Below are positions 1 to 9,171 of a stretch of 64,000 bases of DNA, one piece after another (positions within the stretch are counted from its first letter, which is position 1; the number at the start of each line of letters is the position of its first letter). The notes under the pieces were generated by a model, which ran no database searches, was not told the origin of the DNA, and was given only the letters and a program-made list of their open reading frames with translations. This stretch comes from Salinigranum marinum (GTDB taxonomy: Archaea; Halobacteriota; Halobacteria; Halobacteriales; Haloferacaceae). The position numbers and the translations under genes were made by a program. The stretch spans positions 1,674,001 to 1,738,000 of the forward strand of contig NZ_CP100461.1 of the NCBI RefSeq assembly GCF_024228675.1, given 5' to 3'.

Positions 1-1499
1 CGGCGCTTCAGGCGGGTGACGTCGGTCGCCAACCCGATGAGGGTCTGCGGGTCGCCGGTCGGGCCGGCGTGGACGTACGCCTCGGACCGGATCCAGCGGA
101 TCGCGCCGGCGTCGGGGTGGGTCCGGTACTCGTACTCGACGCGTTCGTTCGGACTGCGCTGGAACGTTCGCCGGGCGGCCTCGACCGCGTCGCGGTCGTC
201 GGGGTGGATCGCGCGGTCGTAGAACGCCTCGGTCGTCGGCACGTCCGTCGACGGCATGCCATACAGCCGCTCGAAGGGCCCGTGTCTCGTCTGCACCCCC
301 GTCCCGATGTCCACCTCGTAGATGATCGAGTCGGTCGCCTCCAGCGCGAACTCCATCCGGTCGCGGACCGCCTCCAGTTCCGTCTCGTACGCCACCCGGT
401 CGGTGACGTCGCGGACGGTGCCGACCGTGTGGACGCCGGCGTCGCTCGGGAAGACGGTGAAGCGGAACTCGCAGTGGACCGGGTCGCCGCCCGTCGCCCG
501 GAGTTCGGCCTCGACGGTCTCGACCGCGCGGTCGCCCGTCAACAACGCCTCCCTGGCCTCCCGTCCCGCGGGGGTGCTCTCCGTGTCGACGATCCGCGAG
601 AGCGTCGAACCGAGGAGTTCCTCGCGGTCGACCCCCGTCAGTTCGGTCATGGCGCGGTTGACGAAGATGAACTGCAGGTCGTCGTCGAGGACGTACACCC
701 CCTCGCCGACGGTCTCGACGACCCGTTTGTAGCGCTCCAGTTCGCGCTCGCGTCGTTTGGCGTCGCTGATGTCACGCAGGATGCGGACGTGCCCGCCGTC
801 GTCGAGCAGCGACAGCGAGAGCGCTTCGTCGACCGCCGTCCCGTCGGCGCGCCGGCCGACCGCCTCGCCGCTCCACTCCCCGTCCCGGCGGAGCCGAGGG
901 ACGATCTCGGACGCGAACCGTTCGGCCTCGTCGTCGTCGTAGCGCTCGCGCCAGTCGGTCCCGACGAGATCGACCGGTGACGCGCCGTACACCTCGGCGT
1001 ACGCGTCGTTCATCTGGAGATACCGGCCCGTCGGATCGACGATCGCGATCCCCTCGGTGGCGGTGTCGATGGCCTGCTTCCACCGGCGGAGTTCGCGGTT
1101 GCTGGCGTGCCGGGAGACCGCGTTCTCGATCCGGTTCGCCAGGATGGTGTACTGCTCTCGCCCCTGTCCCTTCTGGAGGTAGTCGGTGACGCCGGCCGAG
1201 ATCGCCCGACTCGCGATCTCCTCGCTCCCCTTCGACGTGAACAGGACGAACGGCAGGTTCGGGCGCGTCCGCCGGACGCGTTCGAGGAGTTCGATCCCGT
1301 TCCGCCCGGGCATGTCGTAGTCGGAGACGACGCAGTCGACGTCCTCGTCGGCGAGGACGGCAAGCGCCTCGTCGGCGCTGGCGGCCGTGACGACGTCGAT
1401 TCGGTCGAGTTCGCGAGCGAGGAACGTCGCTGTCAGCTCCGCGAAGTCGCGCTCGTCGTCCACGTGGAGGACGCGAATCGAATCGGTGCTGTTCGTCAT
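1..1499 (-). CDS. Response regulator receiver / multi-PAS signalling protein (C-terminus beyond window)
   Basis: The gene starts at the ATG at 1499 and runs off the left edge, so about 499 residues are visible. Residues 8-125 form a receiver domain: an acidic pair at D14/D15, a phosphoacceptor D60 in the context VVSDYDMPG, a conserved Thr in LFTSKG and a Lys in YLQKG. Three PAS-type sensory domains follow (starting near RWKQAIDTATEGI, YKRVVETVGEG and MEFALEATDS), each ending in the usual RDI/VTD connector. Receiver-PAS proteins of this shape in haloarchaea usually end in a histidine kinase or a Bat-type HTH output; that part is outside the window, so the output is unknown. An A/T-rich box lies about 41-48 nt upstream, and GGACGGAG directly precedes the start codon. 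Confidence 0.9.
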   Translation of the reverse strand, partial: MTNSTDSIRVLHVDDERDFAELTATFLARELDRIDVVTAASADEALAVLADEDVDCVVSDYDMPGRNGIELLERVRRTRPNLPFVLFTSKGSEEIASRAISAGVTDYLQKGQGREQYTILANRIENAVSRHASNRELRRWKQAIDTATEGIAIVDPTGRYLQMNDAYAEVYGASPVDLVGTDWRERYDDDEAERFASEIVPRLRRDGEWSGEAVGRRADGTAVDEALSLSLLDDGGHVRILRDISDAKRRERELERYKRVVETVGEGVYVLDDDLQFIFVNRAMTELTGVDREELLGSTLSRIVDTESTPAGREAREALLTGDRAVETVEAELRATGGDPVHCEFRFTVFPSDAGVHTVGTVRDVTDRVAYETELEAVRDRMEFALEATDSIIYEVDIGTGVQTRHGPFERLYGMPSTDVPTTEAFYDRAIHPDDRDAVEAARRTFQRSPNERVEYEYRTHPDAGAIRWIRSEAYVHAGPTGDPQTLIGLATDVTRLKR

Positions 1500-1539
1500 C
1501 TCCGTCCCGTCGGACGAGCGCTACGTTATCCGTATGTGT

Positions 1540-1547
1540 GTATAAAT
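1540..1547 (-). promoter_or_regulatory. Putative TATA box for the receiver/PAS gene
   Basis: On the minus strand this reads ATTTATAC and lies about 41-48 nt before the start at 1499. That spacing would give a short leader carrying the GGACGGAG ribosome-binding sequence next to the ATG. Assigned by position and composition only. Confidence 0.4.
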
Positions 1548-1647
1548 GTTGGTTCCGTGGCATCAGTCGTGAGACCGGCCGCGGCGGCTCAGTTGCTCGA
1601 CGGTTCCGCGACCCGACCGTCCGCCGCCACGACCCCAGGGCGCGGCG

Positions 1648-2988
1648 CTACCCCCGCCGTCTCTCCGCGACGTCCTCCTCGGTCGTCTCCCGCGTGACGA
1701 GCTCGTACAGCAACGCCCGCCCGCCGTCCGACTTGGGGCGGAGGATCCGTCCCAACCGCTGGGTGAACTCCCGTTCGGAGCCCGACCCCGAGAGCACGAC
1801 CGCCACGTTCGCGTCGGGCACGTCGACCCCCTCGTCGAGGACGTTCGCCGTCACCACCCGGGAGTAGCTCCCCTCGCGGAAGCGGTCGAGGATCTCGCGC
1901 CGCTCGCTCGTCCCGGTCTCGTTCGTGATCGCCGGGAGGAGAAAGCGCTCGGAGAGCCGGTAGACGAGATCCGTGTGGGCGGTGAAGACGATGACGCGGT
2001 CGTCGCGGTGGCGCGCGAGGATCGATTCGAGCGCGTCGAGTTTGGCGTCGGCGTTCATCATCACGCGGCGCGCGCGCTGCTTGGCGAGGAGCGCCTCGCG
2101 GGCGCGGGGATCGTTCCCCGAGCGCATGACGAGTTTCCGGTAGTCCGCGCCCGACCGCATGTCGAGGTTCGAGGTCCGGAGGTAGTCGACGAACGTCTCT
2201 TGGGCGTCGTCGTACGCCGCGCGCTCCGCCTCGGAGAGCGACACCTCGATCCGCTTGATGTCGTACTCGGCGAGGTGGTCGCCCGCGAGATCGTCGACCG
2301 CGAGGCTGAACACCCGCGGCCCGACGAGCGCCTCGACGACCTCGTGTGCCCCGTCGGGCCGCTCGAACGTGGCTGTCAGCCCCAGGCGGGCGGGGGCGGC
2401 GAGCAGGCGGCCGATGTCGCGGTAGCCCTCTCCTCCGAGGTGGTGGACCTCGTCGAAGACGACGAGGCCGAAGTCGCCGCCGACGTCGTCGGCGCGGAGG
2501 TATGCGGAGTCGTACGTCGACACCGTGATCGGTCGTTTCGTCTGCTGTCCCCCGCCGAACTGTCCGATCTCGACCGCGAACTCGGCTTCGAGTTCACGCC
2601 GCCACTGGTTCAGCAGGTCGACCGTGGGGACGACGACGAGCGTCGGGAGCCCCCGCGAGACGATCGCGGCGATGGCGACGACGGTCTTGCCCGCGCCGGT
2701 CGGGAGTTCGACCACGCCGCGTCCGTCGGCGCGCTCCCAGGCATCGAGCGCCTCGCGCTGGTAGTCGCGGAGTTCGTACGTCGTCGAGAGGTCGAGCGGG
2801 TCCCACGACCGCACGCGGTCGTCGTACACCTCGTCGCAGCCGTCGAGGACGTCTCGCAACGCCGCGTACCGGAACGCGGGAGCGCGGGCGTCCCCCGACC
2901 GCGGGTCCGCTTCGAGGAAGGGCAACTGCAGATCCGGCGGCGGGTCGTCGACGCGAACCGTGCCGTCCTCGAACGAGAGCGTGGTCAC
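1648..2988 (-). CDS. XPB/Rad25-like superfamily 2 DNA helicase
   Basis: 446 residues. The helicase core is complete: the Q/Ia region starts at YELRDYQREAL (about 71-81), the P-loop is PTGAGKT (96-102), motif II is DEVH (179-182), motif III is LTATFERPDG, and the second RecA domain ends with the arginine finger in QRLGRILRP. DEVHH with the GLTATFERPDG motif is typical of the archaeal XPB family, which unwinds DNA around transcription or repair complexes. I see no Bax1-type nuclease gene next door, although this helicase is often paired with one. The downstream gene is about 150 nt away and probably has its own promoter. Confidence 0.9.
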   Translation of the reverse strand: MTTLSFEDGTVRVDDPPPDLQLPFLEADPRSGDARAPAFRYAALRDVLDGCDEVYDDRVRSWDPLDLSTTYELRDYQREALDAWERADGRGVVELPTGAGKTVVAIAAIVSRGLPTLVVVPTVDLLNQWRRELEAEFAVEIGQFGGGQQTKRPITVSTYDSAYLRADDVGGDFGLVVFDEVHHLGGEGYRDIGRLLAAPARLGLTATFERPDGAHEVVEALVGPRVFSLAVDDLAGDHLAEYDIKRIEVSLSEAERAAYDDAQETFVDYLRTSNLDMRSGADYRKLVMRSGNDPRAREALLAKQRARRVMMNADAKLDALESILARHRDDRVIVFTAHTDLVYRLSERFLLPAITNETGTSERREILDRFREGSYSRVVTANVLDEGVDVPDANVAVVLSGSGSEREFTQRLGRILRPKSDGGRALLYELVTRETTEEDVAERRRG

Positions 2989-3081
2989 TGGCGAGGGGTA
3001 GCCGGCCGACGGGCAAAAGCGTCACCGCTCTGGGGGCGGCGGAGGGAAACGACCAACACGACGGGCATCGTCTGGGCGGAC

Positions 3082-3279
3082 ATGACGGATTCGAACGACA
3101 CGGACGGCACGGACCGCGCGGACGGCCCGGCGGAGACGCCCGCGGCCGTCGCCGCGTTCATCGACGCCGCCGAACAGATCTACTACGAGTACAACGAGGG
3201 CTACCTCGACCCCGACGCCGCGCTCTCCCGTCTCGGCGACCACGTCGGCGAACTGCGGGACACGTACGAGGACGACTGA
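3082..3279 (+). CDS. Small acidic hypothetical protein
   Basis: 65 residues from the ATG at 3082. The first 20 residues are a low-complexity acidic Thr/Asp/Gly tail. The rest looks like an alpha-helical segment with an aromatic stretch (IYYEYNEGYLDPDAALSRL). No cysteine cluster, membrane segment or known domain is visible. It ends 12 nt before the convergent acyl-CoA synthetase gene. The good codon bias in the helical half argues for a real gene. No function can be assigned. Confidence 0.65.
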   Translation: MTDSNDTDGTDRADGPAETPAAVAAFIDAAEQIYYEYNEGYLDPDAALSRLGDHVGELRDTYEDD

Positions 3280-3291
3280 CCTCGGTCACGC

Positions 3292-4953
3292 TCACGCGGT
3301 CGGGTCGTCGGTCCGGTCTCTGATTTCCGTCCGGCGGATCTTCCCCGTCACGGTCTTCGGCAGGTCGTCGACGAACTCGATCTCCCGGGGGTACTCGTGA
3401 GCCGCGAGATCGCGCTTGACGTGGTCTTGGATCTCGCCTTCGAGCGCTGCGCTCGGCTCGGAGCCGTCGGTGAGCACCACGTACGCCTTGACGATGTTGC
3501 CGCGTTCCTCGTCCGGCTTGGGGACGACCGCGGCCTCGGCGACCGCCGGGTGTTCGCCGAGGGCGCTCTCGACCTCGAACGGGCCGATGCGGTAGCCCGC
3601 CGAGATGATGAGGTCGTCGGCGCGGCCCTCAAACCAGAAGTAGCCGTCCTCGTCGCGGTAGCCCAGGTCGCCCGAGAGATACCAGTCGCCGACGAAACAG
3701 TCGGCGGTCTTGTCGGGCTTATTCCAGTACTCCGCGAAGAAACAGGGGAAGTCGCCGCGTTCGGCGATGACGCCCGTCTCGCCGGCGTCCAGCACCTCGC
3801 CCGTGTCGGGGTCGACCACCGCGGCCGTGACGCCCGGGAGCGGCTTGCCCATGCTGCCGGGACGGACGTCCATCGCGGGGTAGTTGTTGATGATCATGTT
3901 GCCCGTCTCGGTCTGGCCGTACGTGTCGTGGATGGTGACGCCGAGGCGCTCGCGGCCCCACTCGACGACGCCCGCGCTGAGCGGTTCGCCGATCGACAGC
4001 GCGTGCCGCAGGTCGAGCGAGACGTCGTCGAGGACCGCCTCGTTCGCGCGGAACAGCCGGAACACCGTCGGGACGGAGAAGAACACCGTGATCGGGTACT
4101 CGTCGAGGAGCGAGGCCCACGTCTCGGGGTCGAACTCGCCCTCGTAGGTGAACAGCGTCGCGCCCCAGAACCACGCGCCGAGCGTGTTGATCGGCCCCGT
4201 GAGCCAGCCCAGATCGCCGGTGCTCCAGTAGAGGTCGCCCTCCTGGAGGTCGACGCTGTACTTCTGTGTCGCCGCGACGCCCGCCACCCAGCGGTGTCCG
4301 TGGAGGACGCCCTTCGCCAAGCCGGTCGTCCCGCTCGTGTAGTACAGGAGCGCGTCGTCCTCGCCGCCGGTGTCGGCGACGTCGTACTCCCGTGACGCCT
4401 CGTCGACGGCGGCGCGGTAGCTGACGTCCCCCCGTCGGATCCCGGTCCCGTCGTCGCTGACGACGACCACGTGGTCGACCGACGGGGCGTCGTCGAGCGC
4501 CCGCGCGACCGTCTCGCGGTTCTCCGCCGTGGTGAAGACGACCGACGCGTCGCAGTCCGCCAGTCGATACGAGATGCCGTCGGGGCCGAACCGCTCGTTG
4601 ACGCTCCCCCAGACGGCTCCGCGCTTCAGCGTCCCGATCATCGCCACGTAGTGTTCGGGGATCCGCGGCATGTACGAGAACACGCGGTCGCCCTCGTCGA
4701 CGAGGCCGTCGAGGACGTTCGCCACGCGGTTCGACCGCTCGGCGAGTTCCCAGTAGGTGAGCGTCTCCCGTTCGCCCTCCGTTCCGGCGTAGTACAGCGC
4801 CACGCGCGAGCGGTCGTCGGCGTGGCGGTCGACCGTCTCGTGGGCGATGTTCAGCGAGTCGGGCGCGTCCCAGTCCGCCTGCGCGTAGATGTCGGTCCAC
4901 TCGAACGACTCGGCCGTGTCGTCGTAGTCGGTGAGGTTGTGGGGTGAAGACAT
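3292..4953 (-). CDS. AMP-forming acyl-CoA synthetase (acetyl/medium-chain type)
   Basis: Member of the ANL adenylating enzyme family, which activates a carboxylic acid with ATP and transfers it to CoA. The phosphate-binding loop is YYTSGTTGLAKG, the adenylate-binding motif is DTYGQTETGN, the hinge region includes YLSGDLGYRDEDGYFWFEGR, and the C-terminal catalytic lysine lies in KTVTGKIRRTEI. The start at 4953 (MSSPHNLTDYDD) is preferred over an upstream in-frame ATG because it matches the usual N-terminus. At 553 residues it has the size of the acetyl/butyryl-CoA synthetase-like group rather than the larger Acs. The chain length of the substrate cannot be read from sequence alone. Confidence 0.88.
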   Translation of the reverse strand: MSSPHNLTDYDDTAESFEWTDIYAQADWDAPDSLNIAHETVDRHADDRSRVALYYAGTEGERETLTYWELAERSNRVANVLDGLVDEGDRVFSYMPRIPEHYVAMIGTLKRGAVWGSVNERFGPDGISYRLADCDASVVFTTAENRETVARALDDAPSVDHVVVVSDDGTGIRRGDVSYRAAVDEASREYDVADTGGEDDALLYYTSGTTGLAKGVLHGHRWVAGVAATQKYSVDLQEGDLYWSTGDLGWLTGPINTLGAWFWGATLFTYEGEFDPETWASLLDEYPITVFFSVPTVFRLFRANEAVLDDVSLDLRHALSIGEPLSAGVVEWGRERLGVTIHDTYGQTETGNMIINNYPAMDVRPGSMGKPLPGVTAAVVDPDTGEVLDAGETGVIAERGDFPCFFAEYWNKPDKTADCFVGDWYLSGDLGYRDEDGYFWFEGRADDLIISAGYRIGPFEVESALGEHPAVAEAAVVPKPDEERGNIVKAYVVLTDGSEPSAALEGEIQDHVKRDLAAHEYPREIEFVDDLPKTVTGKIRRTEIRDRTDDPTA

Positions 4954-5085
4954 GCCACACGGTCTCTCGTCAATAATCATTGTCTTTTCGGCGTCACGAC
5001 CGGGACGGACGGGCCGCGCCGGGTGCGATGCATCCGCTGGACGGGTTCGCTATCGGTGGTTCGTCCGACGTCGAAACCGACCGCG

Positions 5086-5436
5086 TCACTCCTGCTCGGT
5101 GGATCCGATCGATACCACGCGGAACACGTAGTCGGCGTAGGCGTCGTCGAGGCGCGTCGGACTCTCCTCGCGGGTGTGCTCTTCGCAGAGTGCGGCCGTC
5201 GCTTCGACCGGACCGTGGCCGGTGTCTTCGAGATAGCGTTCGAGGACGACGAACGACGCCGGCCGGTCGCAGCCGCGGCGATGACAGCTCCGGGCGTCGA
5301 CGCCTTCCCGGGCCTCGTCCTCGGTCGGCGGTGCGGGTTCGTCCGCCCGCTCGCGCGCCTGCTCGATCTCCCGCTCGCGCTGGCGGCGTTCCTCGTGGCG
5401 CGCCTGTTCCTCTCGCCCACGTTTGGTGTCGGCCAT
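5086..5436 (-). CDS. Hypothetical protein with charged coiled coil and Cys/His cluster
   Basis: 116 residues. The N-terminal third is a highly charged helix rich in Arg, Glu and Gln (about residues 4-35), likely a coiled coil. The middle holds a CHRRGC pair and, about 30 residues later, CEEH, a spacing that suggests a small structural metal site. The tail ends in a more ordinary folded segment (YADYVFRVVSIG). The start at 5436 gives the peptide MADTKRGREE; a longer in-frame extension upstream has no coding character. Similar short Cys/His proteins are common in haloarchaea and mostly uncharacterised. No function is assigned. Confidence 0.7.
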   Translation of the reverse strand: MADTKRGREEQARHEERRQREREIEQARERADEPAPPTEDEAREGVDARSCHRRGCDRPASFVVLERYLEDTGHGPVEATAALCEEHTREESPTRLDDAYADYVFRVVSIGSTEQE

Positions 5437-5543
5437 GTGCGGACACACACGTGTTAGACTGATAACACTGTGGGCGCGAGGGGCGGCGGACGGGGTCGCC
5501 GAGAGCGGTGGGCGCTGGGGGTCGGTCTCTCGCGCCGGTCCGT

Positions 5544-6002
5544 TCACTCCTCGGGCGTCGCCTCGACGATCCCCGTCAGTTCCGTGGCGTCGAGGCGAAC
5601 GAGGGTGAAGTGGAGTTCCCCGACCGGGCTGTCGTGGACGGCGAAGTAAGGGATGTCGAGGCCGTGGACGGCTTCGGCGACGATCGCGTCGAGGCTCCGC
5701 GCCGAGACCGCTTCGAGTCGCCCGCGGGCGACGACGCTCTTCCAGCCCGCCGCGGTGTCGTCGTAGACGACGAACGAGACGTGGTCGCTCGCGTCGAGGT
5801 ACGCCCGTTTCTCGCTTCCCGGTGCGAAGCCGAACCGGAAGTAGAGTTCTGCCGCGCCGCCCTCGTCGTCCACGTCGGACGCGAACGAGACGGGGATCGC
5901 GTAGCTGTCGTCGTCGTCCGCAAAGGAGACGACCCCCGTCTCCTGCGTGTCGAGGAACGCGGCGATCTCGTCCGCATCCATGTGGGTCGCGGTGGCACTC
6001 AT
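5544..6002 (-). CDS. Pyridoxamine 5'-phosphate oxidase-fold (FMN-binding) family protein
   Basis: 152 residues. The pattern FLDTQETGVVSFADDDDSYAIPVSF near the N-terminus, the strand-rich middle (ELYFRFGFAPGSEK, HVSFVVYDD) and the GWKSVVARGRLEAV segment are typical of the split-barrel flavin-binding superfamily, which includes nitroreductase- and F420-type proteins. Such proteins are often annotated as general stress or flavin-reductase-like proteins; the actual substrate is unknown. It stands alone, with about 100 nt upstream before the next gene. Confidence 0.8.
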   Translation of the reverse strand: MSATATHMDADEIAAFLDTQETGVVSFADDDDSYAIPVSFASDVDDEGGAAELYFRFGFAPGSEKRAYLDASDHVSFVVYDDTAAGWKSVVARGRLEAVSARSLDAIVAEAVHGLDIPYFAVHDSPVGELHFTLVRLDATELTGIVEATPEE

Positions 6003-6127
6003 GTCTGTCAGTCGTCAGTACACGCACTTGAACAGATCCGCTCGTTGTCAACTACCGAGAGTCGGGCGACACCACGACGCTCGCTCGTCGTCACGCACCC
6101 GCCACCTCGAACCGGCACGCGAGGGGG

Positions 6128-6946
6128 TCAGTCGCCGATGAGCGACCGGACCCGCTCGACGTCGTCGGCGAACGCGGGCGAGGTCCGCGTTCTGGGCCGG
6201 TCGAGCTCGATCGGGACGACCTCGCGGACGCGGCCGGGGTTCGCCGCCATCACGACGATCCGGTCGGCGAGCGTCACCGCCTCCTCGACGTCGTGCGTGA
6301 CGAACAGCACCGTTTTGGCCGTTTCGGCCCACACCTCGAGCAACTCGGCGTGGAGCATCTCCCGCGTCTGGGCGTCGACGCTCCCGAACGGCTCGTCCAT
6401 CAGGAGGAGTTCGGGGTCGACGGCGAGGGCGCGGGCGATGCCGACCCGCTGTTTCATCCCGCCCGACAGCTCCTTCGGGTAGGCGTCCTCGAAGCCGTCG
6501 AGCCCGACGAGGTCGATCATCTCCTCGACGCGCCGGGCGCGCTCGGCCGCGGGAACCCCCTGTTCTTCGAGGCCGAACGCCACGTTGGCCTCGACCGTGC
6601 GCCACGGGAACAGCCCGTACTCCTGGAACACCATGCCGCGGTCGGTTCCGGGGCCGGTGACGGGATCGCCGTCGAGACGGACCTCGCCCGTGGTCGGCGT
6701 TTCGAGCCCCGCGATGAGCCGGAAGAGCGTCGTCTTCCCACAGCCGGAGGGACCCACGAGACAGACGAACTCGCCGGCCCCGACGGAGAAGTTCACCCCG
6801 TCGAGCGCCTGGACCGTCTGGCGCTCGGAGTCGTAGCGCTTGCCGAGGCCGTCGACGACGACCGTCCGTCTCGCCTCCCCGGATCGGCTGTCTGTCCCCG
6901 CGTCCGTGGGTGTCCGCTCGCTCGCGTCCGTGCCGGCGTCGGTCAT
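6128..6946 (-). CDS. ABC transporter ATP-binding protein (NitT/TauT type)
   Basis: 272 residues. Energises import by the adjacent permease and binding protein. Walker A is GPSGCGKTT (65-73), the Q-loop lies in [10 protein letters not shown], the signature is LSGGMKQR, Walker B is [12 protein letters not shown], and the switch histidine is in FVTHDVEEA. The family (TauB/SsuB/NrtD) serves nitrate, sulfonates, taurine or pyrimidine precursors. The start at 6946 is chosen because GAGGGTGA sits just before it; an alternative ATG at 6970 would overlap the permease stop. Last gene of a three-gene operon reading leftwards. Confidence 0.93.
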   Translation of the reverse strand: MTDAGTDASERTPTDAGTDSRSGEARRTVVVDGLGKRYDSERQTVQALDGVNFSVGAGEFVCLVGPSGCGKTTLFRLIAGLETPTTGEVRLDGDPVTGPGTDRGMVFQEYGLFPWRTVEANVAFGLEEQGVPAAERARRVEEMIDLVGLDGFEDAYPKELSGGMKQRVGIARALAVDPELLLMDEPFGSVDAQTREMLHAELLEVWAETAKTVLFVTHDVEEAVTLADRIVVMAANPGRVREVVPIELDRPRTRTSPAFADDVERVRSLIGD

Positions 6947-6957
6947 CGAGTCACCCT

Positions 6958-7797
6958 CTAGGCGCGCCATTCGAGAACCCTCCGTTCGGCGGTTCGGAAG
7001 AGCCCGTCGCTCGCGAGGAAGACGACGCTGATGACGAGCATGTACGCCACGGAGACGTCCATCTGGAGGTTCTGCGCGGCGTTGATGATCTGAAAGCCGA
7101 CGCCGGGCGCGCCGAACAGTTCGGCGGCGACGACGATCATCCAGCACTGACCGATGCTGGTCCGGATCCCGGTCATGATCGACGGCGAGGCGGCGGGGAC
7201 GATCACTTTCCGGATCATCCGGCGGTCGGAGTCGACGCCCAGCGAGCCGGCGACCTCCTTTATGTGCTGAGGGACGCCCTCGACGCCGGAGTAGGCGTTG
7301 TAGAAGTTGATCCAGAACGCGCCGATTCCGACGATGAACGCCGCCCCCGAGTGGTTGATGCCGATCCAGACGATCGCGAAGGCGATCCACGCCAGCGGGG
7401 GGATCGGCCGGAGCACGCGCGTCACGGGCGTCAGCGCGTCGTCAAGCGTCTCGTTCCACCCCATCGCGACGCCGAGCGAGATGCCGAGGAGCGACCCGAC
7501 GACGAGCCCGGGGAGGTAGTGAAAGAGGCTCTGGACCAGTTTCGCCACCATCCGGGTCGCCGGCACCTCGACGCCGAAGCCGAGCGCGAGCGTCTCCGCC
7601 GCCGTGAGCTCCGTCACGAACGCGACGGCGACGGCCACCGGCGTCGGGAGCAGGTACGCCTTCCCGATGGCGAGCGCCGCGGCGTGCCACGCGACGAGGA
7701 AGCCGAGCGTTCCCGCCGCGCCGAGGAGGAGTCGCCGGGCGTCGACGGCGGCGAGCGTGCGCGCCGTCTCGGGGTCGGACGTTGTTTCGATCGCCAT
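6958..7797 (-). CDS. ABC transporter permease (NitT/TauT type)
   Basis: About 279 residues with six or so hydrophobic segments, and the EAA loop region ([20 protein letters not shown]) that contacts the ATPase. It belongs to the SsuC/TauC/NrtB permease family and forms the membrane channel of the importer. The ATG at 7797 is favoured. A GTG at 7803 directly abuts the TGA of the binding-protein gene and is also possible. The operon order is binding protein, permease, ATPase, with almost no intergenic space, so the three are surely co-transcribed. Confidence 0.92.
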   Translation of the reverse strand: MAIETTSDPETARTLAAVDARRLLLGAAGTLGFLVAWHAAALAIGKAYLLPTPVAVAVAFVTELTAAETLALGFGVEVPATRMVAKLVQSLFHYLPGLVVGSLLGISLGVAMGWNETLDDALTPVTRVLRPIPPLAWIAFAIVWIGINHSGAAFIVGIGAFWINFYNAYSGVEGVPQHIKEVAGSLGVDSDRRMIRKVIVPAASPSIMTGIRTSIGQCWMIVVAAELFGAPGVGFQIINAAQNLQMDVSVAYMLVISVVFLASDGLFRTAERRVLEWRA

Positions 7798-7803
7798 CTC
7801 CAC

Positions 7804-8868
7804 TCAGAGGCTGTCGTAGACGCCGTAGTCGAACAGTTCGTCGACGCTCAGCTCCGCTTCGGTCTTGCCGAGGCGGGCGGCGTACTCCGCGAAGATCCCC
7901 GCACCGCTCTCGATCTCGTGGGGGTCCGTGACGAACGCCGACGCGCGAGACTCCATCGCCTGCCGCGCCGTTCCGACGGGGAGCGCCTCCTCGCCGATGA
8001 CGGTCGAGGCGTGCTGAGCGGCCCGGTCGGGGTTCGACAGCGCGAACTCGGTCGCGCGCTGGTGCTGGCGGACGAACTCCACTGCGACCTCGCGGTTCTG
8101 CTCGCGGAGGCGGTCGTGCATCAGCGTTACGGCGGCGGGCTGACCGGGCATGAAGTCGCCCGCCCACGCGATGGGCGAGAACGGCGCGTCGTTCGCCTCG
8201 ATCACCGTCGGGACGGGCTCCATGATGCTCGTCCCGTCGATCTTCTCGGAGAGGAGCGCCTGCCGGACCGGCCCGGCCCCGCCGAGCGCCGTGATCTCGA
8301 CGTCCGACTCGGAACCGAGCCCCAGTACCTCCTCGATCCAAAAGCGCAGGAGGATGTCCGGGACCGACCCCGGCGGGAAGGTGCCGAACGTGAACTTGCG
8401 GCCCTTCTCCTCCTCGAACACCGAGAAGGCGTCTGTGCCGTGTTCGGCCCACATCTCCGCGAACTCGTCGGTCGCGAGGATCTGCATCGCGTCTTCGATG
8501 TTCGCCGCCGTGATCTTCGAGGGGATCCCCTTGTCCATGACGATCATCGCGGGGACGATGCCGAACATCATCACGTCGAAGTCCCCCTTCGCCGAGGCCT
8601 GGACGATCGATGGGCCGTCGGAAAAGAGCGTCCCCGACACCTCGACGGGGAGGTCGTCGAAGTAGCCCTCCTGCTGCATGACGAAGTACTGCATGTCCGG
8701 GTAGATCGGCATGTAGGCGACCCGGAGCTCCGAGAGCCCGCCGCCGCCGTCCCCACCCGTGATCGTGCCGGTACAGCCGGCGAGGGCGGCAGCGCCCGTC
8801 GCGCCGGCCGCACCCAGGAACCGCCGTCGCGAAACCGAGACCGCGTCGCCGCGTCTGCGTGCTGTCAT
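7804..8868 (-). CDS. NMT1/TauA-type ABC substrate-binding lipoprotein, Tat-exported
   Basis: 354 residues. The N-terminus has a twin-arginine signal (SRRRFLGAAG) followed by a lipobox-like ALAGC, so it should be exported folded and anchored to the membrane by lipid. The body matches the periplasmic-binding fold of the THI5/NMT1, TauA and SsuA group (LRVAYMPIYPDMQYFVM, KITAANIEDAMQILA). That family binds sulfonates, nitrate, riboflavin or thiamine precursors, and the sequence does not decide between them. First gene of the importer operon. The ATG at 8868 is chosen over a GTG two codons upstream. Confidence 0.9.
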   Translation of the reverse strand: MTARRRGDAVSVSRRRFLGAAGATGAAALAGCTGTITGGDGGGGLSELRVAYMPIYPDMQYFVMQQEGYFDDLPVEVSGTLFSDGPSIVQASAKGDFDVMMFGIVPAMIVMDKGIPSKITAANIEDAMQILATDEFAEMWAEHGTDAFSVFEEEKGRKFTFGTFPPGSVPDILLRFWIEEVLGLGSESDVEITALGGAGPVRQALLSEKIDGTSIMEPVPTVIEANDAPFSPIAWAGDFMPGQPAAVTLMHDRLREQNREVAVEFVRQHQRATEFALSNPDRAAQHASTVIGEEALPVGTARQAMESRASAFVTDPHEIESGAGIFAEYAARLGKTEAELSVDELFDYGVYDSL

Positions 8869-9171
8869 TGCCACTAGTACGGAACGGAGCCTTTTGTCCG
8901 ACTCGTCGCCGGTAAGAGTCGTCCGCAGCGGGTTCGAGAGCTGACGCCGCGTTCCGGTGCGATCGGCCGTCAGCGGACTCCTTCGACTTGTTCTGCTCGC
9001 TGACGGACGTCATAGAACACGGCATGAATTTCCCACAACACGCCACGCTCATGTCGGATGTCTGATCACCGTCGCCGCACCGGCTACCGGTGTCGGACGC
9101 CGGCATCGCACGACCGCTCGCGCACCGACGGTTCGTAAAGAACTATCCCGACTCGCGACCCGGGTGAGGGT
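8869..9171. other. Divergent intergenic region between ABC importer and aminotransferase
   Basis: 303 nt without a gene. An A/T-rich box (minus strand ACAAAAG, 8891-8897) stands 23-29 nt before the importer start. A 12-nt perfect inverted repeat TGACG-GA-CGTCA lies at 9001-9012 between the two promoters and could be an operator. On the right, CGTAAAGAAC at about 9134-9143 is the best promoter candidate for the aminotransferase, whose start is preceded by GAGGGT. Confidence 0.5.

Noticed and set aside
69-980. 303-residue plus-strand ORF across the receiver/PAS gene
   Set aside because: Arg/Val/Asp-rich antisense artefact typical of high-G+C DNA. The minus-strand frame has clear receiver and PAS domains and a proper start.
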